From the NCBI GenBank assembly GCA_964017065.1, contig OZ024784.1, positions 7,297,152 through 7,361,151 on the forward strand: DNA of 64,000 nt, given 5' to 3'. Position 1 is the first letter of the stretch; each line of letters starts with the position of its first letter. Of the stretch, positions 32,296 through 44,800 are shown piece by piece. The position numbers and the translations under genes are program-made. The stretch is from Haliclona indistincta. Its lineage: Eukaryota > Porifera > Demospongiae > Haplosclerida > Chalinidae. The notes beneath the pieces were generated by a model. The model saw only the letters and a program-made list of their open reading frames with translations. It was not told the origin of the DNA and searched no databases.

Positions 32296-35200
32296 TTAGT
32301 TGGATGAAGATGAGAATTGACTGTGCCTGTCAATGTATCTCCTACAAAGATAAACAATACTTATTAGCATAATGCATTAGTGACACTACAAGTATAATTA
32401 TGTAGTCACCATAGCAACATGTTGTACAGTACACAAACCTTCTGGCATCTGATAAAAGTTGCTGTTTTCTCTCCTGTAGAGACAAGAAGTCATACTTCCT
32501 ATTCTCTCGACCAACAACAGATGAAGGACGCTCTTCTTCTTTCTCCATTCTCTGTTGTGCCATCTGACGATGCCTTAGCTGATTCTCTTTATCATCACTC
32601 CCCTCTCTATCTCCAGATTGTTGTGATGATGAAAGAGTGGATGTGGCTTCATTAGAATGAACATTATTAGCTGGAATATGTATCTACAATAGACAGAACT
32701 ATCATGTGAATACAACCACACACAATACTTTCATAAAGGAAAGCATTTTCACACAGAACTACTTGGGGAAAATCTTTTCTCAAGAATCATACCCAGTACT
32801 TTTTATGATCTTAATGTGAAAATAACCTAAAAATCACTCTGATGGTTGAAATTTCACATTTTTGCTAGAAAATGTCTAGTAGGCTGTGTCCTATGGTTTT
32901 AGCTGATCAACTTTATCATGTAAAGTCAGCAAGTTACAATGTATTAACTAGTGGAATTTAGCAATAAATGTATCCATGAACTGCTACTCACTGGTACTGC
33001 TGGTGGAATGGGATTTAGAATTGAGCCATTGAGAATGTTCTCAACCGTCAGTGAGACTGAGTGAGTGTTGGTGAGATCAACTGATATAGCATGTGTTGAA
33101 ATGTGAGGAAACATATTGTGTATCTGCTCAACCTGGACCAAAACAAAAACAACTTTTAATATGCATCTGATTCCAACTCCTAGGGACACAGAATGAAAAA
33201 AGTTGTCTTACTAACACAAACAACTAGGTGCTTATAATACCACTGTGGGGTTCAATAAGCCCTTGATAATACCAAAAAGAAAAATTAACTGCAGATAAAA
33301 TTACTGCACTAAACCTGCATGCTCCTTGATAAATTACTACAAGCTTCTGAAATCATGACTGACAGCAGTACTTACTCCTCTGTTCAGGTCAGTGGGTGTG
33401 GTGATCCACCCGGCATCTTCATGTTGGTGGAGCTCAAGAGAAAATGTTGGCAACCAACTGGCAATAGAGGCACCTGGTGATGAGCAGGAAAAACCTAATA
33501 ACACACAGTAACAGTTACACACCATTGAACCGTAGCAACCAGTTCCTCCTTCTCCTACAATGAGAATAGAACAATGTTTTCATAGTGTAGCACTGACCTT
33601 GCGTTTCTACCATCTCGTTGACCATCTCCTCCATTACCGTCAGCTTCTCCCTCATCTCTTGTACCATCGTCATCAGCGCTGTGCAGTGTGTTGTTCAGAG
33701 AGCACCGACACGTAGGGCACACTGAGTCTCGCTCTAACCATGATTGCAGACAACCACTACATCAAAAAAACACTACCATCATCAATGCCCATTGGTATTA
33801 TTCACACAATGATACAAAAAACACTACCATCATCAATGCCCATTGGTATTATTCACACAATGATACAAAAAACACTACCATCATCAATGCCTATTAGTAT
33901 TAGGCGGCGTTTACACAACAACGATCAGTCCAAAAACGGGGAAATGTATGCGTATTCAGCTGCAGCGTTTTGGCCGTTTACACGACACCGTTTTGTATGG
34001 AAAGTGGGTGTGGCGTTTCAGGCGAGCACGCTGTTATTCGCTTGTATGCACGAACCAAAGCGAAAGAAGAAACTCTTTGTTGATAGATGCTGTTTGACGA
34101 CTCATCCCAGCATTGTTTGCAAGTATAAAGGCTGAGGTACGCTCATACAAAAAGTTACACGAGCGTTTTCATGTCTCCGTTTTCGAGGTCTCCACTTTGG
34201 TCTCCGTTTTCATAAGTCTCCGTTTTACCTATGCGTTTTCATCCTTTTGGTGTAAACGCACGACCAAAACGGATACAAAAGTCTTCGTTTTCACCTGATA
34301 GCGTTGTCGTGTAAACACCATCTTATTCACACAACAATACAAAAAACACTACCATCATCAATGCCTATTAGTATTATTCACACAATGATACAAAACACTA
34401 CCATCATCAATGCCTATTAGTATTATTCACACAATGATACAAAACACTACCATCATCAATGCCCATTGGTATTATTCACACAATGATACATGTACAACTA
34501 GAGTTCTAATGAACACACACCCGTGCGCTGAGCTAGGAGCTAAACATGACTACTCCAGCATTACTGCAACACGCACGTTACAACTAGCCCATAGACAGCT
34601 CCAGAAAAATAGATGATAGCATACATGCACTAACAGTTGATTGTCACATCACAGAAGGCCTCAAGAAAGACTGATACGATCATACCGTAGCTATAGGCCT
34701 CAAGAAGCTCTGACGTACAGTACATGTGAGACTGAGTGAGGACATGGACATGGACAGGAGGTTGGGTGACACACCCACAATACCATAAAGTGCTCTTACA
34801 AGGACACGTAGCTTTAGAAAGCCATGGATTAGCCGCTTGAGCAAGGCTTGCCAGCACAGAAAACGTCTTCATAGGACTATAAATTCAGTGAAGAAGCTGC
34901 AGAGAGTGTTTTAGTGGAGAGTTTCGAGCGGTAAGACGCAAACAGGCGTGTTTTTTTATCACACACATATACGTACACAGACGGACACAAACCCATAACC
35001 CTCCCGCATACTGCGCACAGGTAATAATACTATAACAATCACTCACAAGTGGAAGGCATGACCACAAGGCAGTCTACGAGCTGACGTCATCTTCTCCCAG
35101 CAGATGGCACATACCTCCTCTCCATGTCTCAGCTGCTCAGCATCTAACAACTGGAAACTACAGCAACAAGAGTAATCAACACAATAGTAGTGACAGAGAA

Positions 35201-36385
35201 AGCACCTTTCTTGCAGAGTTTGGTTCACCATCACATAGTTACGATGTCTCTTCATTCGTCGCTGAATTTCTTGATAGAGAAATCGCAGCTTCATCAGGAG
35301 AATGAGACTAGCCATGCTCAGGAACATATTAGCCCACAGCTAGAAGAGACGATCACGTATACTCATTACTATAGTGAGAGCTAACCAGCATATGCACATG
35401 ATGCAGGAACTCCACTGATAGAGCAGCTAGCTCCAGCACTAGCTCAGCATAGTATGTGTACGTGTTCCTGTTCTCCCATAACCCATCTTGACGCATGTCC
35501 CACAAATGAATAATGTACCTACAGACAGGCAGTGCAACAACCACTATCACACACCAACACACACCTTATCACAGTTAATAGAGTTCTGGCAAATATAATG
35601 AACACCTGGAAACAAATGAACAATTAACATAAATTTGAAACGACACACAAACCTCTGAGTAAAGGAATGCGAAATGATTGAAGCCAAGCTGCCAACCAAC
35701 GATTGCACATACCATGAACAGACCAGCACAGGAGAACAGTACAGCTGACAGCAAGATGATGATCTTAGCATGCGAAGATGCCGGAGTATTAGGAGAGAAT
35801 GAGAGCTAACAAAGAGAGCATTGTAGAGATGTGAGAGTAGTGACACATACTCACATATTGGAAGCGATCTCTACACAACTGAGCTGTCAGCAGTAGACAA
35901 CCAACAACAGCAAACCAGACACTCCAGTTGAGCATCTCACGTACTTCTTGCACATTGATCACACCAAACACAAAAATAAATTTGTAAAAAATAAAGTTCC
36001 AGAACTTGTCTCGCATGTGCTGCAAGAGATAGAGCAGACATGTGTAGAAAGTAGAGTATCAACTAGTGTAGTCCAGAATAAGACTCACCCTTTTTTCAGT
36101 TGGGTGTAATGTACCAATCACAAACATGTTAATAGCTATAACAACATGAACAAAACAGCAACAACCAAAATTTAACAAAGCCTGGAAGAAAGGCGGGAGG
36201 GAGGGGTCATAAATTAGGAAAGTGATTCAGGCACTTACAGCAGTGCACCATACGTCATTAACTAGCGTACTCGTGAAACTGCCAGCAGCTGTTAGAGCGT
36301 AAACCACTGCGTAGAATACAACCAGTCCGCTGAATACTGAGTACAGCTGGAGGTTTGGAAGAGGGAGCTGATCCATGCGATCCAT
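32296..36385 (-). CDS. AMFR: E3 ubiquitin ligase AMFR/gp78
   Basis: ER-membrane RING ligase for ER-associated degradation. From the ATG at 36385 (MDRMDQLPLPNLQLYSVFSG) a series of hydrophobic segments follows, with the highly conserved MRDKFWNFIFYKFIFVFGVI (about 36000-35945). Then come AQLCRDRFQYVS and RYIIHLWDMRQDGLWENR. The RING is split by an intron: EEVCAICWEKMTSARRLPCGHAFHL (about 35120-35043) and GCLQSWLERDSVCPTCR (about 33750-33700). Next are ASIASWLPTFSLEL (about 33470), a CUE domain (VEQIHNMFPHIS, about 33130) and a C-terminal VCP-binding-type helix (LQERKQQLLSDARRRY) joined to the last exon that ends at 32296. Order and spacing match vertebrate gp78, with shorter linkers. The intron inside the RING carries a minisatellite and a MITE. 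Confidence 0.92.
33766..34490. repeat. 51-bp minisatellite in AMFR intron
   Basis: Six tandem copies of a roughly 49-52 base unit built of an A-run, CACTACCATCATCAATGCC, TATTAGTATTATTCACACA and ATGATAC. The third copy is interrupted by a 420-base insertion (33903-34322). Variants CCCATTGGTA and CCTATTAGTA alternate among copies. It lies within the long intron that splits the AMFR RING domain. Confidence 0.93.
33903..34322. mobile_element. Harbinger-like MITE inserted in minisatellite
   Basis: A 420-base element flanked by a 3-base duplication TTA (33900-33902 and 34323-34325). Removing it and one TTA restores a perfect minisatellite unit, so both ends are exact. Terminal inverted repeats are GGCGGCGTTTACACAACAAC on the left and, inverted, GATGGTGTTTACACGACAAC on the right. 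The interior is full of CCGTTTTC/GAAAACGG subrepeats. A 3-base TTA/TAA target duplication is typical of PIF/Harbinger transposons. No transposase is encoded. Confidence 0.8.
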
Positions 36386-36547
36386 TGTGGACCGATGAGC
36401 TGATGACAGAGCCTAAGGGCGTGTCCGCCACTCCCTCCGATCCCTCGCGCAGTGAGCCACACCCTCTTATTCCTGCAGTGATCATTATTCGTCAGTCGAT
36501 GGTCACGAGTCACCATCGTATCCGATCGTAACTGTTTTTTTTCGAGG
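36386..36547. promoter_or_regulatory. Divergent promoter AMFR / phospholipase B-like 1
   Basis: 162 bases between two divergent start codons. It is locally CpG-rich (TCCCTCGCGCAG near 36445) and has a T-run before the lipase start. It must contain both promoters. Confidence 0.5.
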
Positions 36548-38226
36548 ATGCATGCGTCTATGACGATGTCTAGTGCAATGAAGTGGTTGTTCTCGTTAGC
36601 AACTTTCACATTGGCCATCATATCTGTGCAATCGTCGCTGTTAGATGGCTTCGATTGTCCTCCGTTGCGGCCTTTGGATCGACCAGCTAGGAATGTACAT
36701 GAATTGAGGCCACAAGACATCAAGGTTATTATGGCACTAGGAGACAGCGTAACTGCAGGTAACAGTAATTTACACGGTTTGGTATGAAACTGTATGAATC
36801 AAACACAGGCTTCGCGATGATGGGACGACATTTGGATCCAATCGAAGACTCTTATGAATACAGAGTGAGGTTCATGCACTTGTGTTAATGATGAGTGATC
36901 AGTGTGGTTTCTACTGTAGGGCAACTCCTGGTCAATGGGTGGTGATGATGATGCTGTTACTATAGCCAAGTTCTTAAGATACTATAACCCAGGACTGATA
37001 GGAGCCAGTGTTGGAGAACATATTGTAGAGGTACGCATACACAGATACACAAAGTACACAAAGCTTGTTGCATCAGTCACTGTATGTATTTGTAAACACA
37101 GTTGATTTGCAGCTAAGCATAACACTTCATTCTAATGCAGTTGTGTTATGGTGTACTGTGCCCACCCCTGCAATACTACCCTGAGAAGGATGTATTCAAT
37201 GCAGCTCAGTCCGGAGCAATGCTTCCTGATTTAGTTACACACGAGTTTGCTTATCTAGTGGAACAGCTAAAAAAAGCAAGTCAATCCTCAAAATTACAGC
37301 CTAATAATATTTCTGTCCAGCATCCTGAAGTTGACTTTGAGAATGATTGGAAGCTGATGACAATTCTTGCTGGATTCAATGACCTCTGCTTAGGGTGGGA
37401 GACACGACAGAGATGCATGCACAGTGTACTCATCATGTTCTTTACTGTAGCTGTTCAGGAGACTATCCCACTATCACGGCTGATGATTTCGAAAAAAATA
37501 TAATGAAGATTCTTCAAGAAATTTCCGGAGAAATTCCTCGCGTGTTTGTCAATTTGGTTGAAGTATTCAATATTTCACAGGCTAGCAACATGACTTGAAA
37601 ATTGAACAAACACTGATGATAATTATATTACTTTCAGATTTATACAGTTTCAAAGCAGTCTGAGTACTGTGTGACTTTTCACGATATACTTCCAATTGAG
37701 TGTGAGTGTGTATTTGCTGAAGGAGAACGTGGAGAAAAAAAGAGGTAAACAATGTACATTAGGATATTCATGAATTTTATCGTTAAAAATTGATATAAGA
37801 CAAGAAGCTGACATACTTGGAACACAATACAACCAGCGAATGAGGAAGGTATTATCACGAGTGTCATTAAATGTTTCATTTTGCTCGTGTAATAATTGCC
37901 CATACTAGGTAGCAGAATACTTTCAAAAGCAGAAGAATGACTACTTTGCTGTTGTCGTTCAACCTGGATTTAGAGATGGATCATCTAAGAATGGATTTCC
38001 ACTTAATTTTGTCTCTGACGTATGATCTAATAATCTTTAGTTATCATTAATGTATTTGTTTTATTTATAGCTGGACTGTTTCCATCCATCGCTTCTTGGG
38101 CAGCAAAAAATGGCCAAAGTGATTTGGAATAACATGCTTACACCTGCTGCTCAGAAAAAGACGACATTTCCTTATAACGATCCATTCATTTGTCCAACAA
38201 ATGAAACTCTCTTGTATACATATTAA
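36548..38226 (+). CDS. Phospholipase B1-like GDSL lipase, copy 1
   Basis: Secreted or membrane-linked lipase of the PLB1/GDSL family. The N-terminus is a signal peptide (MKWLFSLATFTLAIISVQS). Then come CPPLRPLDRPARNVHELRPQDIK and the nucleophile block ALGDSVTAG (Ser in GDS). Further blocks are GNSWSMGGDDDAVTIA, NAAQSGAMLPDLV, block III GFNDLC, and the C-terminal Asp/His block LDCFHPSLLGQQKMAKVIWN (about 38085), so the Ser-Asp-His triad looks intact. One lipase domain only, whereas mammalian PLB1 has four in tandem. No C-terminal membrane anchor is seen. About nine exons, stop TAA at 38224-38226, and AATAAA shortly after. It is a tandem duplicate of the next gene with the same exon layout. Confidence 0.9.
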
Positions 38227-38367
38227 TGACAGTTGTTTATAATAAATTATTTTATGGTACTGTAATGTTTGCTACCTATAGAAAATAAATTATGATACCC
38301 ACCGATGATCAAATCGAGGCAGGGCTCGCTCAGACTCGCGCATGCCCAACGTGCAATCGCTTTTGAG

Positions 38368-40138
38368 ATGCTGATTAGGACAGCAATGGCTCCCTGCTTC
38401 ATTCTGCTGCTTTTTGTAGTGTTCTGCAGTAACACAGCAGTTCACGGCGCGGCGCTGAAAACAGATGATCACCAGGCATCCATGATGGTTGAATTCAACT
38501 GTCCACCACTTCCACCATTGGCTCGTCCTGCTAGCAATGTATACGAGCTGAAACCGCAGGACATCAAGGTTGTGATGGCTTTAGGAGATAGTATCACTGC
38601 AGGTATGCTATATAGACACTGTATCATGAGTGCGCCTCTCGCTGCTCACAGGGTTTGGAATGATGGGAGTGCACTACTGGAATCTATTTGAAAACTTGAA
38701 TGAGTACAGAGTTAGTCTTAAGCAAAGTTAAAATTGTGACTTCATATCTATGAGCAGGGTAAATCATGGTCAATAGGTGGTGATCAAAATGCAAGCACAA
38801 TCGCTACATTTCTGCAGCACTACACACCAGATCTGATAGGAGCCAGTCTTGGTCAGCACTTGGTTGAGGTATGCAAGTATAGTATACACAGCAACTTCAA
38901 TAGCCATCTAAGGAAAAAGCACACTCAATATAATACACTAGTAACTACTGCAGTTATCTAATCTGCTTTGTGCATTTTGAACCAGATATGCAACATAACA
39001 TTGTGTACAGATCATGTGACAATCCGTGCAGAAAAGTATTTTTACGCATGACTATAACTTTCCAGTTATGCTACGGTGATCTTTGTCCACCATTTCAATA
39101 CCGTCCTGAGAAAGACATGTTCAATGCAGCCCAAACTGCAGCTCTATTACCGAATCTGGTTTCTCATGAGTTCAACTATCTGCTGAAGCAACTCCAAAAT
39201 GTAAGGAATAAATACTCCTACATGTATACTACTATCCTTGATGCACGAATCCAGAATCCTAATGTCAATATGGAGAAGGATTGGAAGATGCTCACCATTC
39301 TTGTTGGATTCAATGATTTGTGTTTAGGGTCAGTAGTACACATGAGTTGTGCATGGACTATGTTGTGTTAATAATGCAGCTGCTCTGGAAAATTTCCCTA
39401 CCTAACCCCAGACGACTTTGAAAGGAATTTGAGAGATACTATAGAAAATGTTCGCAAGGAAATACCTCGAGTTTTTGTCAATGTAGTGGAAATATTTAAT
39501 CTGTCATTGGTTAGTAATTTGGTTATCATTATTATTTAATCGGCAGTGATTCTGTAGGTTTATAACGTGTCTCAACAAGCAAAAAACTGTGAACTAATTC
39601 ATAATGTGTTCTTCATTGAATGTCTATGCCTATTTGCACATGGAGACATAGGGGAAAAAACCAGGTATTAAAGCATCAATAATTAATTTTATTCATTATC
39701 ATTTCACAAAAACTACAACAATAGACGAAAAGTTGATGATTTGGTTGCAGAGTACAATGGAAGAATGAGAAAGGTTAGAAGAAACTTAAATTAGTGTTTT
39801 AAATACAACAACTTATATTAATTCAGGTTGCTGCTGACTATGCAAAGAAATACAACAATTTTGCTGTTGTAGTCCAACCTGGTTTTAAAGATGGCACCCC
39901 ACAGGATGTCCCCCTTGAGTTTCTATCAAACGTATGCTTTGAACATCCATTTCTTAATCCTTCTATACACAACTGTACATAGCTTGACTGTTTTCATCCA
40001 TCACTGATCGGGCATCAGAACATGGCTAAGGTGATTTGGAATAATATCCTATCTCCAGCAGCACAGAAGAAAACAACATTTGATTACAGACAATCACTGA
40101 TTTGTCCAAACAATGATACACTTCTGTACACGTACTAG
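38368..40138 (+). CDS. Phospholipase B1-like GDSL lipase, copy 2
   Basis: Tandem paralogue of the gene just upstream (141 bases between stop and start). The start is set at 38368, giving the signal peptide MLIRTAMAPCFILLLFVVFC; an in-frame ATG at 38305 would add 21 residues ahead of it and is less likely. Blocks are FNCPPLPPLARPASNVYEL, ALGDSITAG, GKSWSIGGDQNASTIA, NAAQTAALLPNLVSHEFNYL, VGFNDLCLG, ECLCLFAHGDIGEKTR, VVVQPGFKDGTP and LDCFHPSLIGHQNMAKVIWN. The catalytic residues all appear present. The intron positions match those of copy 1. It ends 68 bases before the end of the convergent C5orf22 homologue. Confidence 0.9.
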
Positions 40139-40206
40139 AATGAATAGGTAGAGTGTGTGTGTGTGTGGTTTTAAGAGTGTATTGACTTGTCTCATCATTA
40201 TTATGT

Positions 40207-41635
40207 TCATTGTTGATCATAATGAAGAAATACTTCACATTTGGATAAGTAAACATTATTATTGAGTGTTGCTAATAATTGAGATTGTATATCATCGACT
40301 TGACTAGGTGGAGTATATTCATCTTCTGACGACCTATTGCAAACTGGGTATACAAGTGAGCGATTAGCATGACAGCTAGTGTTGACCTTGCTACTGTGAC
40401 TAGTGTGGGAGGAGACAGCGATCGAGATTCATTTTCCATCGGTGTTGTTAGTATGGACAACAGTTGATGGACAGATTCCATTAGTCTGCTGATTTCTGGT
40501 CCTGTGCTGATGTGGTCTGGTAGATCAGTCATCATACCGTACAAATGGAGCTATGAGAGAGATATATAATCAGTCTCATGCTTGTTAAATCAAGTACTCA
40601 CATCACTTGGCTCTAGTAATTTACCATTAATCTCACTGCCAACAAGTTCTCGTAAATCAGACATGTCATTCCTAGTGAAACTTAGTATTTTATGGTAAAC
40701 CTAAGATAGCATGATCTCACGTAAGTTCAGCAATGGTAGATCTTGACCATGCAGCCTCTAGAGACTTTAGCTGTGTCTCTCTTTGCTGGACACACTCTAC
40801 TACGCTCTGCACAGTGCAGACATTCAGTAACACACGACTATAATAAATAATTACCTTTGGCGAATGTCCACTATTAATTGACAACTCGAACTTGTATAGT
40901 TCTTTCAAGGAATGAAATTGTTTCTAGGAAGAAAAAAAAAATCTAAGCTGTCCTATGCACTGCGCATTTTCTACCTCAGAGAAAAAGTGTTTAAATGGAT
41001 TACCAGTTGAGAAGAAGTCGAGATCAAAGTCTAGAACCCATGAAGACGATAGTGATAGCAATGAAAGCAATCGTGCAGCTATGTCGGCTATAGATCGTGT
41101 GTGGCTTTCTCTTGAAGAATCAGTACTGAGGGGCACTGTGAGAACATGTAAAACTGCTTCTCTGCAATTCTCAAGTTGTTCCTCTGGTGTGTAAAGGAGC
41201 TCACTTATAAAGTAAGAGAGAGGAGTAGCCACTCTGTAAGGATGAGCACATGCTGCAATGAACACATGTCGGTCTAGTGTAGCCACACCTCAATTTTTCA
41301 TTTGCAGAGTCCTTTCCCACAATCAGTCGATGACTACCGTCTTCAATTTGTTGCGACCAGACAGGTTTTAACCAGACTATGCAGTTGACATGACCAGCAT
41401 ACACTGCCGGAGTAATCCAGTCAGCAATACTGGTCTGACTAAAGAGAATTTCCTTGCTGGTGGTATCATCCGCCATCACATCAGGGATGAGAAGGTCAGG
41501 ATGAGAGTCAAAGTGAACCAGACAAATATTATTGAATGATAGCTTCTTTGCGCCTATGAGCCTATAGATATGCACCAGCGCTTCGTCGTGATCTTCGACC
41601 ACATGTACAGGTACTCGATTTTTAGCAACCGCCAT
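40207..41635 (-). CDS. C5orf22 homologue (UPF0489 family)
   Basis: Conserved eukaryotic protein of unknown biochemical role, related in fold to arginase/deacetylase-like proteins (family knowledge). Exon 1 gives MAVAKNRVPVHVVEDHDEAL, LVHFDSHPDLLIP (the His/Asp motif of the family), SIADWITPAVYAGHVNCIVW. Later exons give WVLDFDLDFFSTGNPF (second Asp motif), a long helical part (KELYKFELSINSG, CVQQRETQLKSLE), LHLYGMMTDLPDHISTGPEI and the C-terminus. A small intron joins VARS to SEDEYTPPSQVDDIQSQLL (about 40325-40375), which explains an apparent frame change there. The stop is at 40207-40209. Complete. Confidence 0.88.
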
Positions 41636-41809
41636 TTCAGTAAGCGCTAATTGGAAAATGCGCCAAAATTCGAATTAGCTAAGACTTTGGATAGAAATTA
41701 ATGTTTCAGTTATAAAGCAGTTAACAGTCCACAATCACAGCTAAGATGTGTGCATATGATATATTGTATTTGTGTTATTATAGAGTAAGGTATACATGGT
41801 TATTTGCAG

Positions 41810-44800
41810 TCATGAAGTATCATCTCTGTTTGGCAATGTCTGGCTGATGATAGTCTCCATCATTAGTCTGAGTTCCTCATGCTGCTGGTTATGCTTTGCT
41901 GACATGATCTCAATCTTTGCATCCAAAGCTTTGATTTCATTCTTTTGCTCCTCTATCTTGTGTTGGAGGTCATTAGTATCATCAGCGCCTTCTTCGTCTC
42001 CTTTAAAACTTCTCCATAGCAGCCTCCAAGCTGTGCGAACAAAGTTGACTTCTCGGTTTGGATAATTTTTGATAAACCTGACATTAAATCGTTGTAAGAA
42101 AAACAATGGAAGGCGGCTGTCAAGTTTGGTGAAAAGTTGAATTTCATCAGTTCGCTGCTTCACAAGCGCATTTTGTCTGATTTTGTCAATGTCTCCAACA
42201 GCAAGACCAATCAATAGATTCATTATCACAACAGCAAGCAGAATTGCAACTGTCACTACAAAGATAAATGTAAGAATAGGATGTTGAATCATTCCATTCT
42301 TTTGTAGGTCAACATAGGTGACATAATCAATCTCTCCAAGCAGATACGAAAAGATAGTGAAAAGAGAAAATCCAAAGTTGCTGAACATTGCCTGTTCTCC
42401 AAGAAGAATATAAAAACTAAGACTGAAGGCAACTAGAAAGAAGAAGCAGAGAATCAGAACCTTTATAAGAGTAGTCAAGACCTGCAAGAACATGGTCACA
42501 TAGATTCCGATGACATCAAAGTGCTCCATGAAAAGAACGACGGCAAACCAGTTAAGAAATGCTGCTATTGCTCCAGCCTCCCAATAAACATGGTTAAGAC
42601 CATAGACGTGAAATTTCCAAGGTATTAGAAAGACAATGGTGGACAGATGAGCTCCTCCAATTACCCATATAATTTCGTGTTTGGTGATATTCAAAGCATT
42701 AATGCCAGTGGAGAGTGTATTCAATACCCAAACTATAGAACACAGAAAGCAAAGGAAGAGTGTGACAAAACGAAAGATATTTGAAGCGTATGGAATTTCT
42801 AGAACGGTTTCGTTAGCAAAGTTGATGACATTTCCATCTTCTGTAATATTTAGGCGAGGAATGGGAGTGATGCCAATAAAGACAGAGAGGCAGAGAACGT
42901 GGAGAATGAAAAAAGCAAAGTAAGAGAGAAAAAGCATGCGACCATACTTGCGCCATTTCATTTTTAGGTAGCGAATAACAACAGGATGAGTGAGAAGAGG
43001 AACACGCTTGAACTTCACCATAACTTTCAGAGCTTGCATACCACGAGCCGGCTTGTTGAGAGGACGGATAGTGTCTGCATTGGGAATTTGGAAATTTCCT
43101 TTGTACTGATGTTGTTTCATCACTTTTTCTTCCATTAGGAGTGGAGTGGTGTCTTGCTTGCTGTCTTCATCTAGTAATTCAGTATCCTCTTCAGTTAGAC
43201 GAAGGTACTTGAAGTCATACTCCTCCCAATACCGAGGGTGTTCACGAGCAAAGCCACACTTGCTTTGACTGCGATCAAGGACTACCTTGGCAACATCAGG
43301 CAATGCTTCAATGAGCCGTACGAATGTGTGGTCTGAGTGTTTCACTGTAGGATAGTCAAGGCATTCCTGCCACCGATCATGTTCAACGACTACTCGCGCA
43401 CACTGAGTATACCCCTTTTCGATGATTTCGTCAAAGAACGTAGATCCATCTTTGTTGTGAGTGATAGGTAAGCCAAGGTCGAGGCATAGTTGTACGGTGC
43501 TATAGGAGCCACTACTAACCGCAATGTGAAGAGCTGTGTTGCCTTTGTCATCTGTCCAGTCTCGTTGGAAGGGGTGGGCCATAAACAGAATTTTTGCAGC
43601 ACTCTTTTGGCCATTTGCACAAGCACACATAAAGGGTGTAAGTCCTTTATGACATTTATGTATCATGGCTCCCTGGCCTAGCAACATCTCTATACACTGA
43701 ACATGGCCTTTAGCTGCAGCAACATGCAGAGGAGTGGAACCAGAGTAGTTGGTTTCATTTAGCATATGCTGTGCTGAAGGACTATTGAGCATGTAACCAA
43801 GCGCTCTCCAATCACCACTATTGGCTGCTAAGTGTAGATAGCTGTTGCCATGAGAGTCCTTCTCGCTCGAGAGTTGATTCTGGACTACTGGCATCAAAAT
43901 AGCTAAAATATCTGCTCGGGATTGATGGAGAGCGGTGTGCAATGGTGTCTCGCCCTTTGAATTTTTTTCATTAAGCAACGGTAGCAAATTTCTCTCCTGC
44001 AGGAGAGCACGTAGAGCTGCCTTGTTATTATGCATAACAGCGAGATGAAATGTATTGCATTTGATGTTATCTCTTGCAAATGCATTGGCACCTGCTTTGA
44101 GAAGTGCTTCAACTGCATAGACACTTCCAAAGATTATCGCATTGTGAAGGCCAGTTCTACCCTCTCTATTAAAGGCATTCAAAGGTGATCCCTGTTCAAT
44201 CAGGTAGTGATTGAGGCAGGCACCATGAATAGAGTGAGCAGCCCAATGCAGAGGAGTACTACCATCTGTAGTACAGGCATGGAGTATATCTGGCCCACAC
44301 TTTTTTACCATGGCTTTAACCATCTGCAGTCGACCCTGAAAGCAGGCCAAATGAACAGCTGGAAGTTGATCTCCATTTTGCTCAATAGGAGAAGCACCAA
44401 ACTTCAGAAGAACTTGAACAACTTCAAGATGCCCAGCATCAACAGCAGCATTCAATGGAGAGGTATTTTCCTCATCAAGAAAGCTTAGCATGGCACTTAG
44501 CGGGTAGCCATGCTCTGTTGCCCTAGTAATAATCTGTTCAAGAACCTTATGGGAGCCACAACGAGCAGCATAGTGAACTGGTGTAACACCATCAGCATCT
44601 CTTGCGCATACCCTAAATTTCGGATTTGAACAACTACCATGTAAAGCAAGAGCAGTTGCATGGATAGCATCTACTATCTCCATCAAGTTGAGCTCAGCTG
44701 CTATGTGGAGAGCAGTGCGCTTGCGGTACCCATGGACCACCAGCTCAGCATGAGGGTGATTTAAGAACACCTTGACTAGCTCAAGATTCTTGCTGCGTAC

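Noticed and set aside
33688..34616. Repeats in the AMFR intron looking like a CRISPR array
   Set aside because: The copies are contiguous tandem repeats without unique spacers, in a eukaryotic intron. It is a minisatellite with a transposon insertion.
40325..40375. Apparent frameshift near the end of the C5orf22 homologue
   Set aside because: A small GT-AG intron (GTCAAC to CAATAG) restores the family sequence VARS-SEDEY, so no frameshift is needed.
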